Assembly (NCBI GenBank): GCA_022447225.1
Contig: JAKVAZ010000006.1
Location: 186,001-250,000 of the forward strand
Reading direction: 5' to 3'
From: Fuerstiella sp.
GTDB lineage: Bacteria; Planctomycetota; Planctomycetia; Planctomycetales; Planctomycetaceae
DNA: 64,000 nucleotides
In this document: positions 15,687 to 24,931 of the stretch, piece after piece
Layout: each line of letters opens with the position of its first letter
Numbering within the stretch: the stretch's first letter is position 1
Translations under genes and position numbers: made by a program
The notes under the pieces: model-generated
What the model was told of the DNA's origin: nothing
What the model saw: the letters and a program-made list of their open reading frames with translations, nothing else
Databases searched by the model: none

Positions 15687-17378
15687 ATGAGTCGTTCGAT
15701 GGAAAAGATCGTCGCCTTGTGCAAGCGACGGGGATTCGTCTTTCAGAACTCAGAGATCTACGGCGGACAGAACGGATTCTGGGACTATGGTCCGCTCGGT
15801 ACAGAACTAAAGAGGAATGTACGCAACGTCTGGTACGAAGACATGGTGCAGTCCCACAATGAACTCCTGCTGTCGGACGGCGCGCCAGGAAAATTCCAGA
15901 TGGTGGGACTGGAAACTTCAATCATCATGCATCCCCAGGTCTGGAAGTGTTCGGGACACTACGACCTGTTCCACGATATGATGGTTGACTGCCGTGAAAC
16001 ACGCGGTCGTTTTCGCCTGGATCAGGTTCGAGTGCGACGAGTCAGCTCCCGGGACAAAACGGTACCGGGTCAGCTGGATAGTACTCCGCCGGATTCAGTT
16101 CGCGATAGTGACCAGAAAGAATTTGAACATGTGCTGGTGGCGTCCACCGCAGAAAACTTTCAGGAGGATCTGACGGCAGAAGCTCTGCGCGTGTTTGGGC
16201 TCAAAAAGAAATACGCCGATCGGCTTCAGTGGGACGGCGAGGCAACCACGCTTGACCGGATTACCGAAGCTGATTTTGCGTGCGTGGTGGCCCCCGGTGC
16301 AAACCGGGCCGGTTCGCTCACAGCCCCTCGTGAGTTCAACCTGATGTTCAAAACGGTCATCGGAGCGCTGGGCAGCAGCGAAGACGCGGCGTTTTTGCGT
16401 CCGGAAACCGCACAGGGTATCTTTGTCAACTTTCGCAATGTGGCAGACAGTACCCGAGTCAAACTGCCGTTTGGCGTGGCTCAGATCGGAAAGAGCTTCC
16501 GAAACGAAATCACGCCCCGTAACTTCACGTTTCGGTCACGGGAGTTTGAACAGATGGAAATCGAGTTCTTCTGCCATCCGGATCAGTCGAGAGAATGGTA
16601 CACATGGTGGCGGGATTGTCGTTACCAGTGGTATCAGCATCTGGGCATCAGTTCCGAACGTCTGATCCTTCGCGATCATGAAGCGTCTGAACTTGCCCAT
16701 TATTCTGTTGGCACCGCTGACATTGAATACGCTTTCCCGTTTCTGGAAGACGGCGAGTACGGTGAACTGGAGGGAGTTGCTCACCGAGGCAACTTCGATC
16801 TGCGGTCACATATGGAAGGCAAGCTGGCCAAAACCAAACAGGGCGAACTGGAAGTCCAGCAGGACGAAAACGGCCACCCGGTCCATCGGGGCAGCGGTAA
16901 GGATCTGAGTTACTTTGATGACCAGTCCCGTGAACGATTCATTCCTCACGTCATTGAACCATCTGCGGGTGCAGACCGGGCGACTCTGGCATTCATCTGT
17001 GAGGCATATCATGAAGACGCGCAGCCGGATGAACACGGAAAACCCCAGGAACGCACCGTGATGCGGTTTCATCCGCGACTGGCCCCGGTCAAGGCTGCCG
17101 TGTTCCCGCTGATCAAGAAGGAAGGCATGCCGGAAAAGGCCGCCGAAATATTCGGTGAACTCAAGGCGGCCGGTCTGAACTGTCACTACGACCAGCAGGG
17201 GGCCATCGGACGACGTTATCGTCGTCAGGACGAAATTGGCACACCGTTCTGCCTCACGGTGGACGGCGATACCGCTTCAGACAACTCCGTAACGCTGCGT
17301 GATCGCGACAGTCTGGAACAGGTACGCATCTCTGCAGATCAGGTCGTTGAAGAAATCAACGACCGACTGAAAACATGA
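15687..17378 (+). CDS. glyQS: Glycyl-tRNA synthetase (homodimeric class II type)
   Basis: A 563-residue class II synthetase that charges tRNA-Gly with glycine and ATP. N-terminal FVFQNSEIYGGQNGFWDYGP is the family signature. Class II motif 2 is seen in IGKSFRNEITPRNFTFR with the EFEQMEIEFF that follows; RPETAQGIFVNFRNV is also present. A C-terminal anticodon-binding fold includes the APVKAAVFPLIKK block. The upstream in-frame region (15642-15686) is excluded because ATG 15687 is preceded by AAAGG and matches the family's usual start. It diverges from the oxidase gene with a 202-bp shared promoter region and converges on glgB with only 18 bases between stops. Confidence 0.96.
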   Translation: MSRSMEKIVALCKRRGFVFQNSEIYGGQNGFWDYGPLGTELKRNVRNVWYEDMVQSHNELLLSDGAPGKFQMVGLETSIIMHPQVWKCSGHYDLFHDMMVDCRETRGRFRLDQVRVRRVSSRDKTVPGQLDSTPPDSVRDSDQKEFEHVLVASTAENFQEDLTAEALRVFGLKKKYADRLQWDGEATTLDRITEADFACVVAPGANRAGSLTAPREFNLMFKTVIGALGSSEDAAFLRPETAQGIFVNFRNVADSTRVKLPFGVAQIGKSFRNEITPRNFTFRSREFEQMEIEFFCHPDQSREWYTWWRDCRYQWYQHLGISSERLILRDHEASELAHYSVGTADIEYAFPFLEDGEYGELEGVAHRGNFDLRSHMEGKLAKTKQGELEVQQDENGHPVHRGSGKDLSYFDDQSRERFIPHVIEPSAGADRATLAFICEAYHEDAQPDEHGKPQERTVMRFHPRLAPVKAAVFPLIKKEGMPEKAAEIFGELKAAGLNCHYDQQGAIGRRYRRQDEIGTPFCLTVDGDTASDNSVTLRDRDSLEQVRISADQVVEEINDRLKT

Positions 17379-17396
17379 TCGCAGCCACTCTTTGGC

Positions 17397-19307
17397 TTAA
17401 TCATTTGATGATGCGGATACGTCTTCGGACAGCGAGACCGGCTTGAATGCCACGACTGCCAGTGGTGGAACGAACATGGAGATACTGTCCTGGAATCCGT
17501 GACTGGCCGTGTCCGTACTGTAGCGTCCGCCCTGGTTTCCCGTTCCTGACCCGCCGTACCACTCTGCATCGCTGTTAAAAATCTCACGATAAAACCCGGC
17601 TTTCGGGACGCCAATTCGATATTCACTGCACGGAACGGGTGTAAGATTCGCGGCAATAAGTACCTGTTGCTGCTGATCCAGTGATTTGCGAATCCAGGCT
17701 ATCACACAGTTCTCTGTATCGTCGCCCACAACCCACTGGAACCCCTGAGAAAAAACGTCAGCTTCGTGTAAAGCCGTTTCTTTGGTGTACAGTCGATTGC
17801 TGTCGCAGATCATTCGGCGAATGCCTTCGTGACGTTCATAAGTCCGCAGCAGCCAGTCGATTTCGCCATCGTGATCCCATTCGTTCCACTGACCGATCTC
17901 GGCCCCCATAAACTGCAGTTTCTTGCCCGGCATCATGTACTGCATCGCATACAGCAAACGAAGATTGGCAAACTGCTGCCATTCATCGCCTGACATTTGA
18001 GACAGCAGAGACTGCTTGCCATGGACAACTTCATCGTGTGACAGCGGTAATATAAAATTTTCCGTAAACGCATAAACCGCTCTGAATACCAGATCGTTGA
18101 GATGCCAGTTGCGATGAATACAGTCACGCTGCATGAATCGCAGAGTGTCGTTCATCCAGCCCATGTCCCACTTCATCGTGAAACCCAGCCCTCCGGTGTG
18201 TACCGGACGGGAGACGCCCGACCACGCGGTCGATTCTTCGGCAATACTCAAAACGCCGGGAAACTCGCTGTGCAGCATCGTGTTCATCTCACGCAGGAAC
18301 TGAACGGCTTCCAGATTTTCACGACCCCCATCCTGGTTTGGTATCCACTCTCCCGGAGCACGTGAGTAATCCAGGTACAACATGGAAGCCACGGCATCGA
18401 CACGAATACCGTCCACATGATACACGTCACACCAGAACCGGGCGCTTGACCGGAGAAATTCGGCCACTTCGCGTCGGCCGTAATTAAAGATGTAGGTATT
18501 CCAGTCCGGGTGAAACCCCTGTCGGGGATCAGCGTGTTCATAGATGGCCGTACCGTCGAACCGGGCCAGTCCATGGTCATCAGTCGGAAAATGACCGGGG
18601 ACCCAGTCGATCAGGACTCCCAGTCCATGACGGTGCAGGTAATTAACAAAATATCGAAAATCGTCAGGTGAGCCAAAACGACTGGTCGGACTGAAGTAGC
18701 CTGTAGTCTGGTATCCCCACGACCCGTCAAATGGATGTTCGGTGACGGGCATCAACTGAATGTGTGTGTAACCGGCTTCCAGTACATATTCAGTAATGGC
18801 CGATGCAAGCTCACGATAGTTGAGAAATTCACGACTGTCTTCAGGACGCCTCCACGATCCAGGATGCACTTCGTAAATGCTGACAGGAGACCGCAGCCAG
18901 TCGGTCGAAATACGTTTATTCAGCCAGTCATCGTCAGTCCAGTCGTATCCGCGCAGATTCCATACAATCGATGCTGTGGCCGGGCGCAATTCCGATGCGA
19001 AAGCAAAAGGATCCGCTTTTTCAATCAACCGCCCGTCACGAGTTCGAATCGCAAATTTGTAACACGTCCCCGACGTTGCGCCGCGAATTTCACCACACCA
19101 GACACCGCCATCACTGGAGTTGAGGAAATCGCGACCGGGCGACCAGCTATTGCCGTCGCTAATGACTGAAACTTCACGAGCGTTGGGAGCCCATACAGAA
19201 AACCGCACACCTGCATCAGTCACATGGGCTCCCATTGACCGATACAGCGTGGAACCATCAGCTGGTGCATCGAAAGTACACCGAATTTCACTTAATTCCT
19301 GATTCAT
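17397..19307 (-). CDS. glgB: 1,4-alpha-glucan branching enzyme
   Basis: A 636-residue GH13 enzyme that makes alpha-1,6 branches in glycogen. An N-terminal CBM48-type domain (about 25-110) precedes the catalytic barrel. The four conserved regions are present: [32 protein letters not shown] (nucleophile Asp), the SIAEEST acid/base Glu, and [12 protein letters not shown]. The C-terminus has the GH13 all-beta domain. The ATG at 19307 is preferred, although an open TTG at 19343 would add 12 residues; neither has a strong Shine-Dalgarno. No glgA, glgC or glgP is adjacent; the GH57 gene at 42.7 kb is the other alpha-glucan enzyme here. It converges on glyQS. Confidence 0.96.
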   Translation of the reverse strand: MNQELSEIRCTFDAPADGSTLYRSMGAHVTDAGVRFSVWAPNAREVSVISDGNSWSPGRDFLNSSDGGVWCGEIRGATSGTCYKFAIRTRDGRLIEKADPFAFASELRPATASIVWNLRGYDWTDDDWLNKRISTDWLRSPVSIYEVHPGSWRRPEDSREFLNYRELASAITEYVLEAGYTHIQLMPVTEHPFDGSWGYQTTGYFSPTSRFGSPDDFRYFVNYLHRHGLGVLIDWVPGHFPTDDHGLARFDGTAIYEHADPRQGFHPDWNTYIFNYGRREVAEFLRSSARFWCDVYHVDGIRVDAVASMLYLDYSRAPGEWIPNQDGGRENLEAVQFLREMNTMLHSEFPGVLSIAEESTAWSGVSRPVHTGGLGFTMKWDMGWMNDTLRFMQRDCIHRNWHLNDLVFRAVYAFTENFILPLSHDEVVHGKQSLLSQMSGDEWQQFANLRLLYAMQYMMPGKKLQFMGAEIGQWNEWDHDGEIDWLLRTYERHEGIRRMICDSNRLYTKETALHEADVFSQGFQWVVGDDTENCVIAWIRKSLDQQQQVLIAANLTPVPCSEYRIGVPKAGFYREIFNSDAEWYGGSGTGNQGGRYSTDTASHGFQDSISMFVPPLAVVAFKPVSLSEDVSASSND

Positions 19308-19808
19308 GACTTCGCTGGCCAGCACCCCGTTGCTTGCGAACAACTTTAAAAGGAGACGACACCAAACCTACCGTTTGTACGGCCAGTTGAAAATCGTCAG
19401 CCTGGCTCACAGTAGAAATTATCATCGGCATCGATCATGCGTGTCTATTGCATGTGCTGACATTGGCAGTCCCTGATGTCGGCCGATCACCAAAGATTGT
19501 GTCAAACGGCTGTTTTTGCCGTCGGTGATCCGCGAATTCAGACCGCAGATGTTCACACAAACTCGTAAATGGCAGTCGGCCTGCAGAATTGTGTGTCCCG
19601 ATGCTGTCACAGTCCGGCACCGTTCACAAATTTCGCAAACTTTACAGAAGCCCGTCCCCCGGGGCTGTGAGTCGTTAATTCATCACAAAAGCGTGCACGT
19701 TTCTCATTCCGGAGGCACAGGGGCGGTTCCCTTCGGAACACTGTTCGCCAAACAGGATGAAGTGCCCCTGGTCAGCTCAGGGGACGATCGCTCAGACCGG
19801 CTGTGGAT
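19308..19808. other. Intergenic region, nothing definite
   Basis: About 500 bases with only short, unrecognisable frames. A six-base-pair hairpin lies at 19765-19783 (CCCCTG/CAGGGG). Confidence 0.5.
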
Positions 19809-20219
19809 CTAGTCGCCCGACAGCTCGATAATCAGATCATTGAGAGGCTGCGGTTCAACAGAGACAGACAGCGATGAACGTGCGTAGTCTCCGTAGCGTC
19901 GAGGAACCGGTCGACCGTGATCCTTCGTATGCTGTACAGTGCCATCACTGACAATGATCTGCACAACGACAACTCGATGCTTTCCGGACGCTGCTCCGTC
20001 GGATGAGGTATAGGTCCCCAGTACAAATGAACCGTCTTGCTGAATTCGTCCACTGGCCGTAGTCCCAAATGTCACAGATTCAAGCTCAATCGTTCCGACG
20101 CGCACAGGGGTACCGTCTGTATACTGAACTCGACCGCGAACGGGATACGTGGAGACTCGGTCAGTCTGACACCCAAACAAAAGCAACGCGAGAATCCACA
20201 GCAGAGTACACCGCATCAC
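19809..20219 (-). CDS. Small lipoprotein of planctomycete type
   Basis: A 136-residue exported lipoprotein. A hydrophobic N-terminus ends in the lipobox LLLFGC, so the Cys should be lipidated. The mature part begins TYPVRGRVQYTDGTPV, which resembles the carboxypeptidase-regulatory-like beta-sandwich common next to DUF1559 proteins. The start is GTG 20219 or, more likely, the immediately following ATG 20216. It abuts the DUF1559 gene: that gene's stop ends exactly where this one starts, so the pair is co-transcribed and probably translationally coupled. The function is unknown; planctomycete genomes carry many such pairs. Confidence 0.88.
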   Translation of the reverse strand: MMRCTLLWILALLLFGCQTDRVSTYPVRGRVQYTDGTPVRVGTIELESVTFGTTASGRIQQDGSFVLGTYTSSDGAASGKHRVVVVQIIVSDGTVQHTKDHGRPVPRRYGDYARSSLSVSVEPQPLNDLIIELSGD

Positions 20220-21236
20220 TCAGAATCCACCCGCAGGCTGACCGTCGTGCCGATTGGCGAGATACCCCAGAACCCTGGTACTGGTGGATGTGCTGATCTG
20301 CCGACCACTTCCATCCGCCAAAGCAAACTGCACGAATCCCACATGCGAACTGCCGAACGAAAACTGATCGGCTCGCTGGTCCGTGGAACTGTGAGCCAGA
20401 GGGACCCCCGGACCGCCAATCCGTGCGAAATTCGTCAAATAACGACCGAAATAGGCGGGACCATTGTACGGTGTGGATTTGTCACTTCCCTCTGGAATAT
20501 GCGGTTCGCCGATTAACAGCGTATTACTGGTACCGTCTGCCACGTCGACAATACCAATTTTATCAAGCCAGTCCGGCTCTACAGTTTTCTGGTTACCGGC
20601 AGGACGACTCGAAATCAGAACACCAGTACCGTTCCCGCCCCAGTAAAAATCGGTTGGTGCATTCACCGCACCCGGAGACAAATCACCGTGGTTGGCTGCA
20701 TAGTCAATAATAGCACCTCCCGGAACAGTCTGCAGGCCGGCAGGACAGCCGCAGGCAGCCGTAATGACAATCTGTTCATCCGGAACGACAGCCTCCGAAA
20801 CAGAATGGCGGGCAGGACACAGAAAAACAGCTATCGCACGGTTCCTGGCAACCGGCGTCTGCCCAAGGTAGGTCCCATATTCATCCCACTCGTCATACAC
20901 ATTCGCCTGATCCAGATATGGCAGCAAACGCACCGGCCAGGATGCTTCATCGAGTGCAACGGAGTTCCCGATATCCAACCCTGTCCGCTTAACATCAAGA
21001 ATCAGCCGCGCCGGAGGAAAGACCCCGTATGTGTCGTGAAACAGATGTGCCGCCAATCCAAGCTGTTTGAGATTGTTGGCGCAATGAATACGGCGAGCCG
21101 CCGCGCGGACCTGCTGCACTCCCGGAACCAACAGCGACAGAAGAACACCGATGACTGCAATAACGACCAGTACTTCAAGCAGTGTGAACGCAGGTCGCAG
21201 GTGACTTTTCTGCCTTTGATTTGACCGAGTCAGCAT
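20220..21236 (-). CDS. DUF1559 protein with prepilin-type N-terminus
   Basis: A 338-residue protein with the planctomycete DUF1559 layout. A short basic leader ends in an [20 protein letters not shown]-type type IV prepilin helix, then come [18 protein letters not shown] and NTLLIGE-like motifs. A prepilin peptidase would cut the leader and the helix would assemble into a pseudopilus or anchor in the membrane. No pilus machinery lies nearby. The C-terminal region around 275-330 has the usual [17 protein letters not shown] segment near the end of these proteins. Its stop is fused to the start of the downstream lipoprotein. AGGGTG lies 5 bases upstream of the ATG. Confidence 0.95.
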   Translation of the reverse strand: MLTRSNQRQKSHLRPAFTLLEVLVVIAVIGVLLSLLVPGVQQVRAAARRIHCANNLKQLGLAAHLFHDTYGVFPPARLILDVKRTGLDIGNSVALDEASWPVRLLPYLDQANVYDEWDEYGTYLGQTPVARNRAIAVFLCPARHSVSEAVVPDEQIVITAACGCPAGLQTVPGGAIIDYAANHGDLSPGAVNAPTDFYWGGNGTGVLISSRPAGNQKTVEPDWLDKIGIVDVADGTSNTLLIGEPHIPEGSDKSTPYNGPAYFGRYLTNFARIGGPGVPLAHSSTDQRADQFSFGSSHVGFVQFALADGSGRQISTSTSTRVLGYLANRHDGQPAGGF

Positions 21237-21576
21237 ATGTCACCCTGAATTCAGATTGAGTCACAGAATTCCGCTGAGTGGAACAGCAAGATTTATTACC
21301 GACCTGCCTAGCGCCCGACCTTGCAAAGTCTGACTCCGAAATCGTTTGAAATCAACTCGCAATTCGCGAGATAAAGATAAGTGGTTTTCAGCCGATCAGC
21401 AGAATTCGATGACCATTCGTGTTCCGTCAGAAGTGAATTGACGTATTAGAAACTTCGTGAGTCTGATTGATGCATTCTGATATTTGAACTCCCAGAAAAT
21501 TGTGTATTCCGTACTGTTGACTTCGTCTTTCCGGGCCTGAACCTGCCAAGATCAGCGTCTGGCGGTCCGAAGTCTA
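21237..21576. other. Intergenic region, promoter side of the DUF1559 gene
   Basis: About 340 bases with no supported gene. It lies between the DUF1559 start and the end of the dead transposase. Any 3-prime remainder of the insertion element would be here, but I see no terminal repeat. Confidence 0.45.
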
Positions 21577-21835
21577 TCAATCCTGACACCGACGTGTGAG
21601 AACACACACTTCTATTTCGGCCAGATCAAGCCGACTGGCAGTATTGGTGAATCGTAAATCTCCGGCCCTTCGCTCCGGCGTCTGACCTCATCACGCACGA
21701 AAGCTTCGTACCGCGTGGCGGTTCTGTGTGTGTGTGTGTGTGTGTGTGTTGAGGTTCTCAATCACCAGTACGACCTTCGACGTCGGATGCGTCAACAGGC
21801 GATGCAAAAAAGTTCAATACACAATCGATGAATCC
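21577..21835 (-). pseudogene. Fragment of an IS630-family DDE transposase
   Basis: Protein-like pieces in three minus-strand frames match the catalytic C-terminus of IS630 transposases. From the 5-prime side: TFLHRLLTHPTSKVVLVIEN followed by LNTH (the family has DNLNTH, so the catalytic Asp is now Glu), a CA tract, ATRYEAFVRDEVRRR, then LRFTNTASRLDLAEIEVCVL and RRCQD before a stop (family: HYTPKHASWLNMAEIE). There is a stop before the first piece, and frames change at the CA tract and again near 21660. No element ends were found, so this is a truncated relic. Confidence 0.8.
21725..21749. repeat. (TG)12.5 dinucleotide microsatellite
   Basis: An uninterrupted run of 25 bases of alternating T and G (CA on the other strand). 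It sits exactly where the relict transposase codes for the Thr-His pair after its catalytic LNTH motif. Alternating purine/pyrimidine of this length is rare in bacteria and can adopt Z-DNA. Confidence 0.95.
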
Positions 21836-21928
21836 GCTTCACTACCTCCACCTCGATGGATATCGATTTTGCGTCATGAAACATCTCTGAGCTTCAAGTG
21901 ACACATGAACGCCTCGAGGACGATGACG

Positions 21929-22741
21929 TTATGAGCTATTCTCAGCACTGGCTTCGGTCAAACGGCCCTCCAGAAACGTGGACAGATTACAGAGTTCGGC
22001 CACAGATTCCACGATAACGTCCGGACGATAAGCGTACTCGTCAAGATCATCTCGGGTTGTCCCTCCGGTCAACGTAAGTACCGTTCGATATCCCATTTGA
22101 ACGCCACCAAGGATATCGGTTTCCATAGTGTCCCCCAGCATTATGGTATGTGACGTGGCTAGTCCAAGCTCTTTTCGGGCGGCTCGCATCATGACGGGAC
22201 TCGGTTTGCCGACACTGAACGCTTTGATCCCCGTCACAGCCTCCAGATAAGCTACCGTTGCCCCGCAACCGGGACGAGTGCCGGTTTGCGTAGGGCAATT
22301 CGGGTCAAGATTGGTTGCGATCAACTTTGCACCGGCAAGGATCATATTGACTGCGTTTTCCAGGGCATCCAGTGTTACCGTACGGCCCTCTCCCACGACA
22401 ACGAAATCAGGTGAATGATCTACAATCGAATACCCATTCCTGTGCAGCGCCTGCAGTAAGCCCCCTTCCCCGATGACATAAGCCGTACCGGCTGGTTTTT
22501 TCGCTGCCAAAAATCTCGCGGTGGCCATCGCACATGTAAAGATATTGTGCTCGTCGACAAGAACCCCCATACGTGCCAATTTGGTTTGAACGTCACGCCT
22601 CGTACGCTGGCTATTGTTCGTCAAAAAAACAAAAGGCACTTGATCTTTTCGTAGTTCCTGAATAAATCGATCAGCCCCTGGAATCAACTCACTGCCTCGG
22701 TAGATGACTCCATCCATATCGATAAGGAAACCTGTTTGCAT
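21929..22741 (-). CDS. HAD-superfamily (NagD-like, type IIA) sugar phosphatase
   Basis: A 270-residue HAD hydrolase. Motif I is FLIDMDGVIYRG, with two Asp (nucleophile and acid/base). Motif II is in VFLTNNS. The cap region is of C2 type; a Lys lies in the SVGKPSP block and motif IV is MLGDTMETDI. This is the layout of NagD/AraL-type phosphatases that dephosphorylate small phosphosugars or nucleotides; the substrate is unknown. I start at ATG 22741 because GGAG lies 6 bases upstream; an ATG 7 codons earlier lacks a ribosome site. No neighbour suggests a pathway. The dead IS630 relic sits just downstream. Confidence 0.92.
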   Translation of the reverse strand: MQTGFLIDMDGVIYRGSELIPGADRFIQELRKDQVPFVFLTNNSQRTRRDVQTKLARMGVLVDEHNIFTCAMATARFLAAKKPAGTAYVIGEGGLLQALHRNGYSIVDHSPDFVVVGEGRTVTLDALENAVNMILAGAKLIATNLDPNCPTQTGTRPGCGATVAYLEAVTGIKAFSVGKPSPVMMRAARKELGLATSHTIMLGDTMETDILGGVQMGYRTVLTLTGGTTRDDLDEYAYRPDVIVESVAELCNLSTFLEGRLTEASAENSS

Positions 22742-23497
22742 GGTTAACTCCGTAAATGTCATGGCTGTTCAGTTCACTAGCGACAGCAAGTCACGTGCCA
22801 TATACGGGTAAGCAACAGTGCCTGTTTCGCAACTGTAAAAATAGTCGGAATGCTGTTTTTGTAAGCATGGTGTCGTACGATTGGCAGGCAAAACATCATG
22901 CCGTAGGCGTTCAGCGTCGTAACCAAAATACCCCGGGTACGATGTTCGTTTATGCCTCCGTCCCCGCACCATAAGAGACGCCTGTCACTTTTATGGCTCA
23001 CCAAGTGTCAGATCGCCATGCTGAGACTCACTGCATTCACACCACGTCGTCAACCTGCGCACACGGATAATCACGCTGTTTCCGGCGAGGCTGGGAATCA
23101 TGAGATACCGATTGGCTGCTGTTGTCTGACGTCTTTGTCGCGACCGCGACATCTATCACAATTCGTGATGCCTTTGGAAACAGACAAGATGAAGAATCAA
23201 TAACTTTCGAATTAAATTTGACTCACAATCCTCATCGACGCCACAGTTCCCCAAATGATTGTTTCGTTACCAGTGATCTGACGGACATTCAGCGAGCACA
23301 GACCCGTTTGTGGATTTTCCGCACACAAGATGACTTCCGCTGAAAGTCAGATGAGAGGTGTTATGCTCCACGGTGCGTTACTTCGATCGGAATATGTCAT
23401 GTCATATCCCGGTGGAATTCCAGCATTTGCACATTATTCCGAACGACTACGAGGCGTGTTTCCCAATATTCGTTCGAATTTGATGCAGTAGCCCGTG
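22742..23497. other. Intergenic region, nothing definite
   Basis: About 755 bases with only short, unrecognisable frames on both strands. The largest plus-strand frame (about 23122-23340) and a 46-codon frame at 23351 have no domain similarity I can name. No strong hairpin or repeat. Confidence 0.5.
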
Positions 23498-24931
23498 TTA
23501 GGCTGCACCCGGCAGTGCGGTTCCTGCCCGGGTGACCTGGCAGAGACAGCCCAGCAGCGCTAAAGAATCGGAAATCACTTCATGCGCTGCTCCCTGATTT
23601 GGACGACCGGCATCCAGCAGCACAATGCGATCCTCTTCCGCAGGAACATGAGTCGAGACATGGTCCCTGACCGATCCGACAGTCTCGTTGAGCCATCCGG
23701 AAAGATGTTCGTTCTCCAGAACGTAACCGTCGCGGTTGACAACTGTCATGTACCGATCGTCCTCTGCAATACTGATTCCCCAATCAGCGTGAATTTTCCT
23801 CACACGCTGGCTGAGTTGCTGTATGGCGGAAGCTGATGAATGACTGACAACAACATCAACGGATCTGCCGGATTCTGAAAACAACCACTGCAGGCGGTCC
23901 CTGACAAGCGGATCACAGCTGCTGCAGATGATTCTGGCAGTGATCGATTTCGGAAACCATGTGTGCAGCCAGCGGCGATAGGCCGATTCCGCATCAATCG
24001 AATGACATTGACCGCTGCGGCGGGCGCGGCGAAATCGAGCCGCTGAGATCGTAGCCTGCCGCGGCAGTTCGAGGCTGCTGAGAGTGGAATCGACGGGACT
24101 TATGTCTGCCGTTAGCGGGTATTCGTCGGATTCGCCGGAGTGAATAGAATGTTTGAGACGAGCCACCACATCGCGACGGTCAGTCGAATCCGAATTTTCG
24201 AATTGGGTGTTTGATTCCCGGATCTGCTGAATTCTGATACCGGAAGCCTGCCACGGAATCGAGACCCCCTGACCACAGTCATCAAACAGATCGAAACCCG
24301 TCACTGACGGAATCGCGCCGGCACCTGTGACAATGATCCCCCAACACGGTCTGGTCTGGTTGCGACACGTCTCCTGAATTGACGCTGCAGTCGCCCGGCC
24401 GGTGTCGATCACATGACAACCGTTCTGCAGAGTCGCCGTCACGATTCCGGCATAAATATCGGGTGAGGATGCTCTGCCATCGTACCCCGTCACCACCATC
24501 GGTGAATCGATACTGCTATTGAGTTTTGGATCCTCAACTCCCGATGAGCACAAACGCGTTTCTTCATCACCGCACTGCGTCAGCAGGTGTCCCGTGACAA
24601 CTCCAATCAGTTGTGCCGCCTGATGACGAGTCAAAGCATTTTGCCAGACACCTCGAATCCCCCAGTGAGTACGTCTGATGGACTGAGCAGCCTTCGCCGC
24701 CGAATTGTCAGTTTTCTTCGGTTCCGGCCACTCGTCCCGACTACGACAAATACGACAGCCGGGCCAGTAGGCAGCCAGACGCGCGCGATGAACGGCCTGA
24801 CTGATCGGAGATGACTCCCCGGGACAGAAGTAAACAGGTTCTGCAGGCAGATTCACGATGTCGGGTTCGACAGACATACGACACGCAGTATGTGCTGAGA
24901 TCGCAATTCTGCCCAGATCAATGTTTTTCAC
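23498..24931 (-). CDS. Degenerate phosphoglucomutase/phosphomannomutase-like protein
   Basis: A 477-residue protein with the alpha-D-phosphohexomutase fold but without the family's catalytic residues. It has GIRG at 91-94 and a VVTGYDGRASS block at 146-156. The phosphoserine loop, normally TASHNP, reads VTGAGAIP (201-208), so the catalytic Ser is gone. The metal loop, normally DGDxDR, reads AEDDR (389-393). It therefore looks catalytically dead or altered. An N-terminal C-P-G...C-R-I-C segment (Cys36, 59, 62) is unusual for the family. The gene begins with GTG 24931 inside the end of the upstream LRR lipoprotein gene (14-base overlap), so the two are probably translated together. It could be a scaffold or sugar-phosphate sensor. 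Confidence 0.75.
   Translation of the reverse strand: MKNIDLGRIAISAHTACRMSVEPDIVNLPAEPVYFCPGESSPISQAVHRARLAAYWPGCRICRSRDEWPEPKKTDNSAAKAAQSIRRTHWGIRGVWQNALTRHQAAQLIGVVTGHLLTQCGDEETRLCSSGVEDPKLNSSIDSPMVVTGYDGRASSPDIYAGIVTATLQNGCHVIDTGRATAASIQETCRNQTRPCWGIIVTGAGAIPSVTGFDLFDDCGQGVSIPWQASGIRIQQIRESNTQFENSDSTDRRDVVARLKHSIHSGESDEYPLTADISPVDSTLSSLELPRQATISAARFRRARRSGQCHSIDAESAYRRWLHTWFPKSITARIICSSCDPLVRDRLQWLFSESGRSVDVVVSHSSASAIQQLSQRVRKIHADWGISIAEDDRYMTVVNRDGYVLENEHLSGWLNETVGSVRDHVSTHVPAEEDRIVLLDAGRPNQGAAHEVISDSLALLGCLCQVTRAGTALPGAA

Noticed and set aside
19516-19812. 98-codon plus-strand frame
   Set aside because: It has no domain and runs convergently into the lipoprotein gene end; no ribosome site.
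21725-21749. Promoter-linked phase-variation repeat
   Set aside because: The tract lies in a dead transposase about 490 bases upstream of the nearest plausible start (DUF1559 at 21236), so no promoter role is supported.
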